Shown piece after piece: positions 22,490 to 34,061 of a stretch of DNA of 64,000 nt. A program made the translations under genes and the position numbers. Origin of the DNA: Silurus meridionalis (Eukaryota > Chordata > Actinopteri > Siluriformes > Siluridae); contig NC_060891.1 in NCBI RefSeq assembly GCF_014805685.1, forward strand, positions 4,832,501 to 4,896,500. The letters are read 5' to 3'. A model generated the notes under the pieces. The model saw only the letters and a program-made list of their open reading frames with translations. It was not told the origin of the DNA and made no database searches. Position 1 is the first letter of the stretch; each line of letters starts with the position of its first letter.

Positions 22490-23150
22490 TGCTTCGAAGT
22501 CCAGCTGCATGTCTAGTATGTACAAATAGCCTTTGTACACCAATCGAACATTTACAGCTAAAACAGTGGAGGGGTGTAATTTTGGAGAACAGCCAGACAC
22601 CAGTGGTAACGGTTATCCTGTATGCCTCTTGAACCCTGTACTCTGTTTTGATCTTCCACAGAAGGAGAATAAAATGGGTCACTAAAATAAGACATTAAAA
22701 ATGTGCTTGAGTGCCATGAGGGGCTAAACAGAGCCATTTGTCTCCCTTGGCTGACTCACAGCAAAACACTGCTCTACACTAATCCAGTTAGCATCTTTCC
22801 AAATGTTTTGTCCATTGATGCAAAAATGTTCTTACTGCTACTAATAAAAGAATTGCAATAGAGGATAGTTAGCACTCAGAAAACTCTTCCTGACCATTAA
22901 AAAGTGACTTCGAATGGATGTGATGCAGAATATATTCTGGATAATCACACGTTTTTGCAGACGGCAGCGAAAGTCGTTTGGAAACGTCTCTTTCTTCTGC
23001 TTCAACACAGTCATCTTGTGCGTTGCATTACAATAGATGAGGGAGGTCACTACAGTATGGAATAAATCAGCATTTAGGATGTGCCGTTTCTCTGAGAGCT
23101 CTTACTTTTACTGCAGTGCCATGGAAGGTAATACCCCCACTTAAAAAAAA
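22490..23150. other. Unique intergenic DNA
   Basis: No recognised gene or transposon. An A-rich tract lies at about 23142-23170. Confidence 0.5.
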
Positions 23151-23159
23151 AAAAAAGAA

Positions 23160-23630
23160 AAAGTAAAAAAAGTCACTTCATAGCCATTCATCAGCTTTCC
23201 AAGAGAGCAGTCATTGGTTCCACTCTCTGGTTTAATTGTTAATGCTAATTGCTATTTATTGGCTCAGATGCAAATGATAGGCCAGCCAAAGTGAAATTTT
23301 ATGATGAGTGAACTCCCCCTTTCGCCCAAATTGAAAAAGTGAAACAAGAGGAAGATGAAATGAGGCGAGGAAGGTCTTAATGGCGGCTTTTTAATGGGGA
23401 AGGCAAAATTAAGACTGATTTACGCGGCATGATCCCCTGTTTCCCCCTATCAGCCCATTTGGCAGGAAAAATGGAAAAGTAATTGTTGGGCTTTTTTGAC
23501 GCGATGCCTCGAACGTTCCGTTATTGACGGAAATTAATCACTGTTTATCCTTTATTCACACGGAACATGCTCCATCAGCATTACAAAGTCCAACACTTCA
23601 TTTTGTCACTTTCAGTTTACTCTTAGAAGG
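23160..23630. other. Putative conserved non-coding element with octamer site
   Basis: Dense transcription-factor words: GGTTTAATTGTTAATGC, TGCTAATTGC, a perfect octamer ATGCAAAT at 23268-23275 and GGAAATTAATCAC. Unique and GC-balanced, without an open frame. Style and density suggest a developmental enhancer. Confidence 0.47.
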
Positions 23631-23953
23631 GGTGGGTGGGTGTGTGTGTGGGGGGGATTAGTTTGGATTCTCTTGAAGCATATCCTAATCCCTCAAGTTA
23701 AGTGACTTGGTACTGCCTAATAAATATGTGTAGAACTACAATCCTGTGTTAGATGTAACAAAGTTCCACTAAACCAGGTCTGCAGACGTTTACTTAAAAA
23801 TGATGGATTTATAAAATCATGGGGATGTATGACAATATGATTCATTCTTCTTCTATCCAGGAAGCACCGATTGAATTTATCATTAATTCCTCTTTGCACA
23901 CTGACTTTAAAGTTATCTATTGCAGTGTGCACAATTTTCACACTTTAAATTTG

Positions 23954-24047
23954 GTGTACATGAATCCAGTGACATGAGTGACTGGAATTTGTACACTAAA
24001 TGTAAGGTATACAAATTCCAGTCACTCGTCACTGGATTCATGTACAC
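23954..24047. repeat. Long hairpin, arms of 38-40 bp
   Basis: The left arm 23954-23993 and right arm 24010-24047 pair almost perfectly, with a single 2-nt bulge ('gacatgag' against 'gacgag'), around a 16-nt loop. Key words are GTGTACATGAATCCAGTGAC and AGTGACTGGAATTTGTA with their complements. It lies 80 bp upstream of a tRNA-like SINE head. It could be a foldback MITE or a transcribed hairpin. Confidence 0.95.
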
Positions 24048-24119
24048 TATCTTTGGGTTTGCACCTTGTGTTCAGTTGTACTGTACTTTCTTGGAATTGC
24101 ATTTATCCATCAGTTTTGG

Positions 24120-24245
24120 GAAATGGTAGCTCAGTGGTTATTATGCTGGACGTCTGACCGAAAGGTCATGGTTTGAATCCCAGCACAATTCACCTGTCAA
24201 GGGTGGGTCCCTGGTCAAGCCCCATAGCAGGTGTTTGTGTATAGG
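24120..24245 (+). mobile_element. tRNA-like SINE (family B), head copy
   Basis: TGGTAGCTCAGTGGTTA (A-box type) and GGTTTGAATCCC (B-box type) are about 35 bp apart, as in tRNA genes. The sequence then passes into SINE body ('gggtccctggtcaagcccc'). The cloverleaf is degenerate, so I call it a SINE head and not a tRNA gene. Confidence 0.72.
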
Positions 24246-24555
24246 CATTTTTGAATAAGAATTTTCTAGATTCCTCTAGTTACGTTCGTCAGTCATCTAC
24301 TTTCCTCTGAAAGTAAAATGAAATCTAAGCTAATGACGGCAACATCAGCATGCCCTTTAGAACACTTCATTTCTGCCTTTCTATAGTGACTGTGGAACAT
24401 TAAAGGCAAACATATGTTCCATGTTTTGAAGTAGGCACCAACATTTCATTAAACTGTCAGTCTGAAGATGTGTACAGATTGCGATAAAGTACAGTGTCTC
24501 TGTTTTTTCATCACACTTGGTCTTGAATGTGTCTGAACGTTTAGTAGTTATTTGC

Positions 24556-24835
24556 AGTGAACAGTAAGTAAGTAAATGTAATGCGATACTGTGCTTAAGT
24601 AGCTTTTTTTTTTTTAAGTATCTGTACTTTATTGACGTATTTCCATTTGGGGAGACTTTTACTTTAACTTCACTACATTACAAGTCAAACATTTTACTTT
24701 TTAACTCTTTACATTTTGCAAAATCAGTCGTTCCTTTTTATTTATGAATGGATTAAAATGTAACTGGTCAAGCATGCAGAAAGCCACCAATCAGGGCAGA
24801 GCGTTGTTGTTCCATGAAGCCTCCATTCTCCCCCA
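24556..24835 (+). mobile_element. hAT-like element, left-hand fragment
   Basis: Starts with a decayed terminus (CAGTGAACAGTAAGTAAG). It continues through words shared with the hAT at 47808-48980 ('gtgcttaagtagctttttt', 'gacgtatttccatttgggg', 'taacttcactacattacaag'). The right half is missing; the sequence ends in the segment 'caccaatcagggcagagcg'. Confidence 0.75.
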
Positions 24836-24879
24836 CCCCCCGAACCTACTGCGAAACTCCTTGAAAAAATGTCTTACCA

Positions 24880-25480
24880 CTAAATTACCATGTATTGCTG
24901 TCAGCTCCTAATCACTGTGATTAAGAGAGCAATTCCCATTCACAGGCCCCAGGCTCCAGTACAAACTCCAGCCTCTTGGGGACCGACTTCTGTGGCAAGA
25001 GGGCATGCATGAGGTCTCTGACAAGCGAACTCAATGGAGCGGTCCGTTCTTAAGCACGGTGCGGACGCGAGCCAGTCCCGGCCTAATGAAGGCCACTTTG
25101 AGCTTTTCATGCTTCTGTTACAACGCGCCGAGACTGTCAGCTTTTATCCGCACGTGTTTACCATATCCTTTCAGTCGCACCTATTTCAGTGATTAAACTC
25201 CTCGGAGCGACGCTGCCAGGTGCACGCCTTGCCAATTAAAATGCAATCCAATCGCGCGACGGCCATAAAGCGATGCGATTCCAGGAGGGAGAGTGGGTGC
25301 CGCACCATGTGATCTGAGGAGGTTAATGCAGTTAGAGTTATTTCACAGTCCATTAAGGAGCTTATGTTGACCCCGTGACCTCCGAGCCAACAACACCGAA
25401 TCCATTATCATCACAATGGAAAGGCTGCTGCACTGGCTGACATGACAATGGGCTTGGGAAATCCCAAGTTAGCACTTAGC
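24880..25480. other. Putative conserved non-coding element
   Basis: GC-balanced, CpG-containing unique DNA with CCTAATCACTGTGATTAAG, GTGATTAAAC, GCCAATTAAAATGC and CAATGG words. It also holds a nuclear-receptor direct repeat at 25368-25381. No coding frame. Confidence 0.47.
25368..25381 (-). promoter_or_regulatory. DR2 nuclear-receptor-like site
   Basis: TGACCC-CG-TGACCT is two AGGTCA-type half-sites (reverse complement) spaced by 2 bp, a geometry bound by RAR/RXR and COUP-TF. Motif match only. Confidence 0.45.
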
Positions 25481-25484
25481 AACA

Positions 25485-26930
25485 GTGAAAAGGCAGACAC
25501 CTTTTTTTTTTCTCCTTGTCCCCCGTTTTCTTTCACTGCCGGACTGTGAAAGCAGTTGGACTTTTCAAACTGTCGTCATTTGCATCATTATGTTTTCAAA
25601 GGTACAGAGAAGGACATTAAAAGTGACCAGGAAAATGAAGGAACAGTTGAAAAAAGGGGGGTCTGTGGCATTTTATTAAATTAACAGAAAACCAAATGCT
25701 GAGTGACTGGGTGTGTGAATGTGAATATTACAAGACGTTCAAATACAAGTTTAGCAGATGGCTCCAGACATAGATGAAGTTATCAGATTCATCAGGGTCA
25801 GTGACATTAGCTTCCTGCTGGGATCTTTAGTATAAAGTCACCTTCTAGAAAGGAAATAAAAGACTTTCTGGAAGAAAAGAGAAGGCTCTGTGTTTAAAAG
25901 GAACCATGTGTAATTAGCATTATTTATATGAAAAGGACAAGAGGACAAGCTAGCTGGCATTGATTAAAGGGAGCATAACACACAGAGTTTTCACCAAAGT
26001 TGAACAGCCGAGCTCTTGAAGGTGGTGGAGCTAAAGAGCTAAAACAGCTTTTTCGTAGGGATCTGTGATGTCACAACAAATAAAACAGGAAACGAAATCT
26101 TTATAGTTCTAATATAACTATGGTGAACAATCAGATCCAGCGGTAAATATCTGATCCAAAATCGGATCCCGAGTCTTAAATCGAACATCAAAAACAACTG
26201 TAGCAACAATGACTACAGCAGGTTGTGTCAATATGGTAAGTACTGAATAAGGTTCTCCTTCCCTCACATTCAAAAACACAGTTCATTGGAGATGTTCTTC
26301 TCGATTCAGTTCTGTAAAGTGCTAACGACGACTTCCATAACCAAATGAAGCATGGTGAGGGTGTGCTCTTGCTCTCTTTCTCTCTCTGGTTGCCATATGC
26401 CCATACAAGGAATTCTGCCCTTCATGATGTCATGAAACTTTACAAAACTTATGCACATAGAGAAGAAGTGTATTTGGCTTAAGCCATATTTAGCATAAGA
26501 ATCTAACTTATTAATAGTGTAAACAAATGAAATAGCATTGGACCCCCTTTTAAATGAAAAGATTATCCCACATGTACACACATATAGCCAGGCTAATCTA
26601 CTGCTTGACGCTTAAATAAAAGACGGTGTAGATGCTTCATTTCTTCATATCACATTGTGATCAGTTCTATCAATTCTCATTACTCTAAATGTACCAGATA
26701 TGTCCTTGCTTGCTTCTTATTTTTCATTCTAGCTAACTGCTCACTGAGGCATGCTAATGAATAGCAAAAATTACAGGTTAAAATGAAGTAGGGCCACCTG
26801 CACAACAAGAACTCTCCACTTCCCTTTTAATTATTTTTACTGTATTGTAACTATTTAATACAATCGCTTCTTGTAGCTAGAATTTTGAGATGAGTCCAAA
26901 CAAATGACATAGCATATGCAAGATAAAGAA
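25485..26930. other. Unique intergenic DNA
   Basis: No gene, transposon or regulatory cluster recognised. Short frames only. Confidence 0.5.
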
Positions 26931-26944
26931 CAGGAAGACTAACA

Positions 26945-27260
26945 GACAAAAAACATGGTTTGGGGTTTTCTTAGAGCAGGGAATTTTGGAGACTTATTCC
27001 AGGTGAAAGGAAAACTGAACCAACATGGCTACCATTCCATATGGACTGCAACTAATTGGAACCAACTTCACTATAAATCCAGTCAAGGACCTGGAGTGTA
27101 TGTTTAAACTCGGTAAATGTTATTTAGAGAGCAAACAGTCAGCTGGAGTGTTATCTATCATGGAATGGCCTGCCCAGTCACCACACCTTAATCCTATTGA
27201 ACTGCTCTGGGATGTACTGCAAGAACTTCTCCAACTCTGACAAAATAAAGCTAAAGCTGT
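26945..27260 (+). pseudogene. Tc1-like transposase, C-terminal relic
   Basis: The plus strand shows the Tc1 succession 'catggtttggggttttcttagag' (a VWG-CFS-type motif) and 'atggaatggcctgcccagtc'. The frame at 27025-27240 ends in EWPAQSPHLNPIELLW, the catalytic-Glu motif. Frameshifts separate these parts, and the segment with the second Asp is not recognisable. This is a different Tc1 family from the one at 1464-2618. Confidence 0.78.
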
Positions 27261-28395
27261 TATGCATGCTAATGGAGGACTTTTCAGTGAAAATAAAGTA
27301 CATTTATCTGTACATAAAGTACATAAATTTGTTGGGTCACATCTTCATACATTTGAATTACCTAATTTTGTACATATAAACAAAAGGAACATGCAGGTGT
27401 CTTTAAAAAAAAAAAAAAAGACACATAGTGCTTTTCGATTGACAGCTTAAAAAGTAATGAGGTGAATTTCACCAAAAAAGTAAAAATAAGTAAATCTTAC
27501 ATTTAAATACACATGAAGTTGTAGAGAAGTTGTTTAGTGTATTTAGATCGGGGCATATTATTAAAAAGTACTAAAACTATATTCACCTCTGTATATTATT
27601 TGAGTTTTTTAGGTTTGTAAAGTGCTTTTGTCTGGAACACTTTAGAATTAAGAAACCCAGTACCACACCTTTACAGTATCCTTAGTGCCACTGAATGTAT
27701 CTTTATTATTTGGTAATAAAATCATAATATCATATTAATGTCATGATTATGAGTGAAAATTTGATATAATCATGTATCCCTGATGAACCATTCTAACCCC
27801 CAAGAACTCTCCCACTTGCTGAACCCTCTGCACCATCCCCCTGCTTGAGTTCTCCATCCTCTCTCCCCTTCACCTCACCCTTGGCGGTCCTGCACCTCTG
27901 CCAAAACAGCACAGGATGTTTTCGAGTTGCGGGCGAAGGCAGCATGACAGCGAAATTGATATCCCTCCCCGTCCTCTTCCCAGGCAATGTGTCGCCATTC
28001 TGGGACTTATCAATGTGATTGATGGGCAGGGTGGACAGCAGGAGGGACCCCAACCTTAATCAAATCCAAACACCCTCGACAAATTGGACAGTGGTAGACT
28101 AACATGTCCACTACCTCCCGACACTTAAAAAAAATCATCTTGGAAAAATTCCTACAGGAGATACAAGAAGAGGAAGAAAGAAAAAGAGCGAGAGAGGGAG
28201 AGAAAACAGAGCATCACAAGACAAGATATGAAAGTAAAACAACATTGTAGTGATGAAAATCCACACCTCTACAACGCAATGGTATTGTCAGGTCTTATGT
28301 TCATTGTCATGTTGTATTCACAGTGTAATACTACACTCACATATGTGTCACCGTACCCATGCTTCTGATCACAAAACACAATTTTATTGTATTAA
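27260..28395. other. Intergenic DNA
   Basis: After the Tc1 relic, possibly including its decayed right end to about 27420 with a poly(A) at 27405-27419, I see unique AT-rich DNA. A purine-rich run occupies about 28150-28215. Confidence 0.45.
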
Positions 28396-28399
28396 TTTA

Positions 28400-28770
28400 G
28401 TTAAAAAAAAGTTTTAATATGCCTTTGCTCGGTCGTTGCATTATTGACATTGAGCGCGTTCCTCTTTTTAAAGTGCATTCACCTGCTCACAATGCACAGT
28501 GTCACATCCAGCGAGATAATCGCACAAAGCCCATCTCACATCTGTCCTGCAGCTGTCTCGCTGTATCGACAGTGTCACACTTTTTTTTGCGATTTTTTTT
28601 TCTCTTCCCACACCGCTCTTTTCGAATTGTTTCTCCAAACTGCCGGAAAGACGGTTTTCCGATCGCCGATTGATTACCGATAACCTACCTCTCAGTCCAT
28701 GACATCTCTCTGTTTTCTCATTCAGATCAAGTTCAACATCCTCGTCTTTGATTCGCATATCCCGCTGTCT
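28400..28770. other. Putative conserved non-coding element
   Basis: A balanced unique block with CpGs and words such as CACAATGCACAG and CCGATCGCCGATTGATTACC. Overlapping frames on both strands are short and mutually exclusive. Confidence 0.33.
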
Positions 28771-29048
28771 TTCTTTATTAGTATTAGCATAACAAACAAT
28801 TAAATGAAATCCTTACACATCTTAGCTTTGTGCACTTAAAAGCTAGCAAGTCTATGATATAGTTTACCAGAATCTCACATCATCTGATTTAGAAACCTTA
28901 CTGATGTGCTAGTATTTTTGGAGTATTTTGTGTATCCTGGAATTATGGTAGAGGACAATCATGAGCTTTTCCAGGTAACACTAGGTGTGAGCAGGGAATA
29001 CACACTGAATGAGACACCAGACCATGGGTTAGCGGTAGGGTTAGGTTG

Positions 29049-29995
29049 CAGTTTTTCTCAGTTGCTTCAAAACGTTTCTCAGATCAGAAATAAAATACTC
29101 AAAACTACGACATATCTTTAAACTCTGCATTATTTAGTCAATTATGCACATCATAAAAGCATTTCTCATTACAAATTGCGAATTCATTGTACATTCATTT
29201 ACTTGATTGTGTACAATCGTCTGCTGTTTCATATATTATCAATTGTTTATGCCATATTGGTCAAAATATATTATACTGGTTCTCACTTGAATAGTCTCAA
29301 CCCCCAAAACATCTATGCATCAGTTTATTGCACGACTCAATGAACGCAAAATGGTTAAATCAGTTGTCATCTTTTTTTTTTTGCAAATGTGTCTTGAATT
29401 GATCAATTGTGCAAATGAATCTTGAATTTCACTCATGAAAGATCATGGCCTCAGATCAACCAACGATCAATTAACTAGTTCTCTAAACGGGTTATATGTG
29501 AAGCTCATGAACCTTCAATTTGCGAGCAAATACTGACAGCAAAACAAAGTATTACAATTTCTGAAAATTTATGAACAACCAGGAAATGAACGGACACCAT
29601 TACAGTACAGTAAAAGTGTGAATCCTGTCTGGGATTGCAATCAATAGTCCACATGCAGTAATGTGTAAATTTGTGCTGTTGAAATTCATAGCTGCCATAC
29701 AGAAGAATTTCAGCCTTGTGCATTTTCAATCATTGTAATGCAAACATCAGGAAACTGAAGGATCAGGATCAGTGCTTGAATTACGGGGGGGCTGGGAGGA
29801 TTCAGGACCCCCCGTAAGGCATTAGGGACCCCCATGACAAGTAAAACATAGACTTAGTGGGGTCTTCAAGAATATTTAAGTAAAAAATATATGAATTAAA
29901 CAACTGGGGTTGTACTGCTGTAAAAAAATGCACATACTGGTTTGCAAATATTAAGAATGATTCGAGAAATGTTCCAAAGCAACTGAGAAACACTG
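29049..29995. mobile_element. DNA transposon with inverted CAGT-TTTCTCAGTTGCTT ends
   Basis: The left end (CAGTTTTTCTCAGTTGCTT, then AACGTTTCTCAGATCA) is mirrored by the right end, whose reverse complement reads CAGTGTTTCTCAGTTGCTT then AACATTTCTCGAATCA. That is about 40 bp of inverted similarity over a 947-bp element. I see no clear target duplication and no transposase, and I do not assign a superfamily. A separate G-rich segment (29785-29840, 'ttacgggggggctggg') may be a further insertion. Confidence 0.65.
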
Positions 29996-30329
29996 ACACA
30001 ATAAATATGTGATATAGGAATTCGTTTTGGAGGTACATGCGAAAAAACCCATATTGCGGCAAACAAATGTTCTTGGTTCGTCCTTGGACATTAACGCATT
30101 GGTAAATGCCTCCCTCTGTAAATATGTTAGAAGTCTGGGGGTGTAGAAGTCCGGACGCTTGTAGATGAGATCGGGTCGTGTTGAGCGCAGTGATTCCCTG
30201 AGCACCAACATGCAACCCTGTGTACCTCACTGCACTGATGGTATCTGTGGGTAGATTGATGGGTACCTCCGGCTTAGCCATTTCTGCAGAGAACGGCCAG
30301 GCTCCTTTGCCTAATGATGCCCCATCCAT
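29802..30329 (-). other. Unrecognised 175-codon open frame
   Basis: The longest open frame in the window (MDGASLGKGAWPFSAEMAKP...). Its first half (to about residue 90) has ordinary composition; the second half is hydrophobic and aromatic and overlaps the inverted-repeat element at 29049-29995. A good acceptor-like tract (CTGCCCCTCTTTTGCG then TTCTCAG) lies just upstream on the minus strand near 30340. I recognise no domain. It may be an exon of a non-coding transcript, a relic of an unknown transposon or chance. Confidence 0.2.
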
Positions 30330-30334
30330 CCTGA

Positions 30335-31110
30335 TGCTGAGAACGCAAAAGAGGGGCAGAGAGGATGGGTAAGCTGCCCCTGATCATGCTCTTATTGGCA
30401 GCAGGTGCAGTGTTTATAGGAAACCCTATGCAATGCCCATTAATATTATATATAGATACCCTTGTCAGGGATTTACATCCCGTGATCCGAAATCCAAGAG
30501 CCAGGAAACAAGGGGCTGCTGGTGTAGAGGTGATTGATTGTATAGAAAGTTGGTAACCAAGGGAGAGAAAAGCAGTGGGAAAACACAAGTTGAAATTTAT
30601 TAGAATGCCTATGATAGGGTTTTTACTACCAGGCTCATTCTAGAATGGGTGAGATGGCTTGGATAATTACAGTTCACATTTGAAAAGATTCTCCATGTAA
30701 TACTTTTCAGCCATTCTTTTTTAGCAGCTTCTTTATCCTGGTCAGAATCATGGTGAAGACTGGGTGCACTGTCAGAGAATTCACCCCAGTTGGGATGCCA
30801 GTCCATCACAAAATCCCATTCACACCTAGAGCAATTAAGGCTTACCTGTGTACATACCTGTATGCAGAGATGGGAAGTCATAAAGTACAAATACTTCGCT
30901 TCGCAATATTTTTTCATCTCATTACGCACCATTTTCAGCCCATCAACCTATGGCAGCATTGTGCAGCTTTTTCGACCTAGCACTGGCGTATCATTTCGTG
31001 GCTATCAAGCACCACAGGCGTAGGCTGAGACGTAGCCTACAAAACTAACAATGATTCTACTTGAGTGAAGGATGTTTGTACTTTTGGCATCTCTGCCTGC
31101 ATGTTTTTGG
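30335..31110. other. Intergenic DNA with a small repeat fragment
   Basis: A fragment at about 30770-30845 ('gggatgccagtccatcac' and onward) resembles a widespread fish interspersed repeat. Otherwise unrecognised. Confidence 0.4.
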
Positions 31111-31112
31111 AA

Positions 31113-31178
<66 letters not shown>
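31113..31178. repeat. (TA)n microsatellite
   Basis: About 33 TA units. Confidence 0.97.
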
Positions 31179-31181
<3 letters not shown>

Positions 31182-31322
31182 CTGTAACTTTTTTATCTTT
31201 TGTAGGCTGTTCATAAAATGCACATGTCTCATATTGTATGTGTATTTATGCCATATTTCTTTACATATATCATGCCTTACACACATCTACACATCTTGCT
31301 CTAATTTAGATATAAATATATA

Positions 31323-31820
31323 CGGTATCTCACAAAAGGTGAGTACTCTTCTCACAATTCAGCAACAATTTTAGTATTTCTTCTAAAGAAACAATACTAT
31401 AAAAATTCAACTTTTGAGAGTAGTCAATGTTCAGCTTGTATAGCAGTATAGATTTACTGTCCTCAAAAAAATTACTTGGCATACGTTGTCTAAATAGCTG
31501 GCAACAAAAGTGAGTACACCCTAAGTGATACCAGCTGTACATCACTTAACCATGCAAAGCTTTTGTCCTAGTCATCATGTTCATCTTTTTGTCTGCTTTA
31601 AAGGACCAAACTAATTTGTGTAGCTTGTATTAGAGCAGTTAAAATTTGGTGCTTTTAGTACAATTCTCTCATACTGACCACTGGATGTTTGACATGGCAC
31701 CTCATGGTAAAGACTCTCTGAGTATTTGAGAAATATAATTGTTGCTCTCCACAAACAATTGTTCCATTTTTTTTGCAACAGTTTAAGGAAGGATCACATT
31801 GTCAGATGTCTACATAGTTT
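31323..31820 (+). mobile_element. Tc1-like element, 5' portion (third Tc1 family)
   Basis: Begins with the terminus 'cggtatctcacaaaaggtgagtac' and, 190 bp on, the internal word CTGGCAACAAAAGTGAGTAC, as in a well-known fish Tc1 family. The transposase start ATGGCACCTCATGGTAAAG at 31694 (MAPHGK) is followed by a stop after a few codons, and traces such as 'attgttgctctccac' mark the next part. The rest of the gene and the right end are missing. Confidence 0.78.
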
Positions 31821-31829
31821 TGGCTATAT

Positions 31830-32600
31830 AGTATGTAATTTAAAGAAAGAACTGAAATGCCAGTCCATGTGAATTCTGCAATATATAGAATAAAAAAAAT
31901 AAACAAAAAAATGGCATTAGATGTATTAAATACTTAGTAATAATACTACTTTTTTTTTTTAAGAATACTTTTATTGACCCACAGAGAAATTTCTGATCGC
32001 TAACCCAATAACCACTGAGCTACAATCTCGATATTATTATTATTATTTGTATTATTATAATACCAGTACCAGGATAGCACGATTAGAGCCCCTCCTGTGC
32101 ATGGTGTGATAGCTTGACATTAATAAAGACTGGACAATCATGTCAGACAGCCATATTTTCCTCAAAGCGATGCCTAACTCCAGCTGACATGTTATCATGG
32201 CAGGAAATCGATACGTTATGGATGTAATGAAGTAATAAGTGTTTTTTCCAGCCCCTGAAGCAATCACATGCAGCTTTAGTCACAGCCACAAAGCTTAGCT
32301 CATTTTAGCTAACAACTTCATTTCCCAGAGTTTAGTTACACTTCACTAGAGCTCCTCTCTCAGGAAGAGCAGGGCTGAGGCTGTGGTGTTGAATTGCTAT
32401 GCTGAATATGTCAGGTTTGAGTCCCTACACGTTGTGGAGTTGGCCATCGGCTTAATCAGCCCGCCAGTCTTGATTAAAGTAGTAACATGTACCAACCTCA
32501 TCACACCAAGTATTGGCAATGATTTGATATATTCGGGCAGCTCATTGTGTGTTTTTTTAATGTGATTTGGTATTGATTTCCAAGCCTTTGCTCCTAAGAC
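31830..32600. other. Intergenic DNA with a possible SINE-head remnant
   Basis: Around 31975-32030 'aaccactgagctac' matches the reverse complement of the family-B SINE head, but little else survives. Otherwise no recognised features. Confidence 0.4.
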
Positions 32601-32639
32601 TGAAAAGAATGTGTGTTTTTTTTTTTTTTTTTACATCAA

Positions 32640-33720
32640 CACTGCCTTATTAATTGTAAATCGCACAATGAGTCATCGGATAATCGTAGACACGCCATGC
32701 ATTTCTGTCTGTCCATTTGAAAAATATTAATTAAAGTTTCCTGATGTGTGTGTCCTACATGCTGCTACACTCCAGTCCGATGGTGAGTAAGTGATACCGA
32801 TCGATCGGTTGACTTAATCTGATTAGGATTTGTGCAGGAATGCGTAATTCACCTTGAGAAGCATTTCTTTAGCTTAATCTAATATTAAATTGAGGGTGTG
32901 AATAAGGTGATGGAGAAATCGATATTTGTCGATGTCGAGAGACTTCTAAATACCAGCTGCAATTTTCTGCATTGTTTGTCGGGACAATGTCATTCCTTAT
33001 TTATGAATTGATTTTCATTTTAGCTTCTTGAGATTCAGCTCGCTCGGTTAATGGACGCTGTTGTCCTTTCTATCGAGTCAGTGCTCGCTTGATCACATTA
33101 CGCACGCAAACGTAATGACATTAAGAAATATGCTGAATCAAAGAAAGCCTTAATTGTCCTCGGTTCTCTGTGATGTTTCGCGAAGAGACCTTACGACATC
33201 TGTGCGACTAACTAGTTTCTACTGTAGTCCGCCGCTCCGTTATGATGTCTGATCATTTGGCCAAACTCGCGCTAGACCGACTGGCACTGTGTGTTCTTTG
33301 TCTGCCAAGGTTTCTCTTCGCTGTGAAAACATTCCTGGCATCCCAGCGTTTCAGGAGGAAAAGTCAGGAAAATGTTCTCGGGGACCTCTGTGCTTCAATC
33401 AACCAATTATAAAACCAATGGATTTCACATTGTGCAGGCTGACAATCAGCTCTGCCAATTAAACACCCTTCTGGCCTCATGTGGCCATTCCATTACTGGG
33501 CTCTTGCGTTCGAGCGGGGCAGGCTGATCAAGAAAAATTATGCCCCTAATAACAGCGAAACGAAAGAAATTTGGACAAAACGACTCTCTGCATCACAGAT
33601 TTTGTTTACTAGTGGGTAATTAATTCTCCACATATGTTGGGAACATCTGTCGCAATGACCTGCCATCGTATCAGGGAAACAACTGCTGTGCTGTTCCTCC
33701 TCCGGTCATTAGCGCAACCG
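32640..33720. other. Putative conserved non-coding element cluster
   Basis: Unique DNA with GACTTAATCTGATTAGG, TGCGTAATTCACC, CTTAATTGTCC, a TGATCAAG word and GGTAATTAATTC. No transposon similarity or coding frame. Composition resembles the blocks at 19.2-20.3 and 23.2-23.6 kb. Confidence 0.42.
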
Positions 33721-33724
33721 TTTG

Positions 33725-34060
33725 AATTACTCTTCCTCTCTCCGCCTTGACCAAAGAGCTTTCCAACTTTATTTTCCGAACATTGCCAGCCCTCCTCTCT
33801 TGCACATACCGTACCCTCTCACTCTATGCAGTCATTTTAATGAATGGCCAGGAATGTATGTTAATATACTTAACATAATAATACTTTATGTTCATGTTCA
33901 CATTTGAACAGCTGAATCGTGGTTTCTGTTTCCAAAAGATCTAACACCTAATTAAATTTTCAATGGACTTTGGATCAGAAGGTCACAATTTCAATTCAAT
34001 TCAATTTATTGTTTAAATGCATGAATTAGTTTTTGTATATTAGGTATATGGAATTAGGTA
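33725..34060. other. Unique AT-rich DNA
   Basis: No gene or known repeat. A short (AATTC)n-like run occurs near 33990-34005. Confidence 0.5.
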
Positions 34061-34061
34061 A

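Noticed and set aside
24124..24190. Possible tRNA gene
   Set aside because: A- and B-box words are present, but the cloverleaf is degenerate and the same head occurs in several SINE copies joined to a common body, so it is a SINE.
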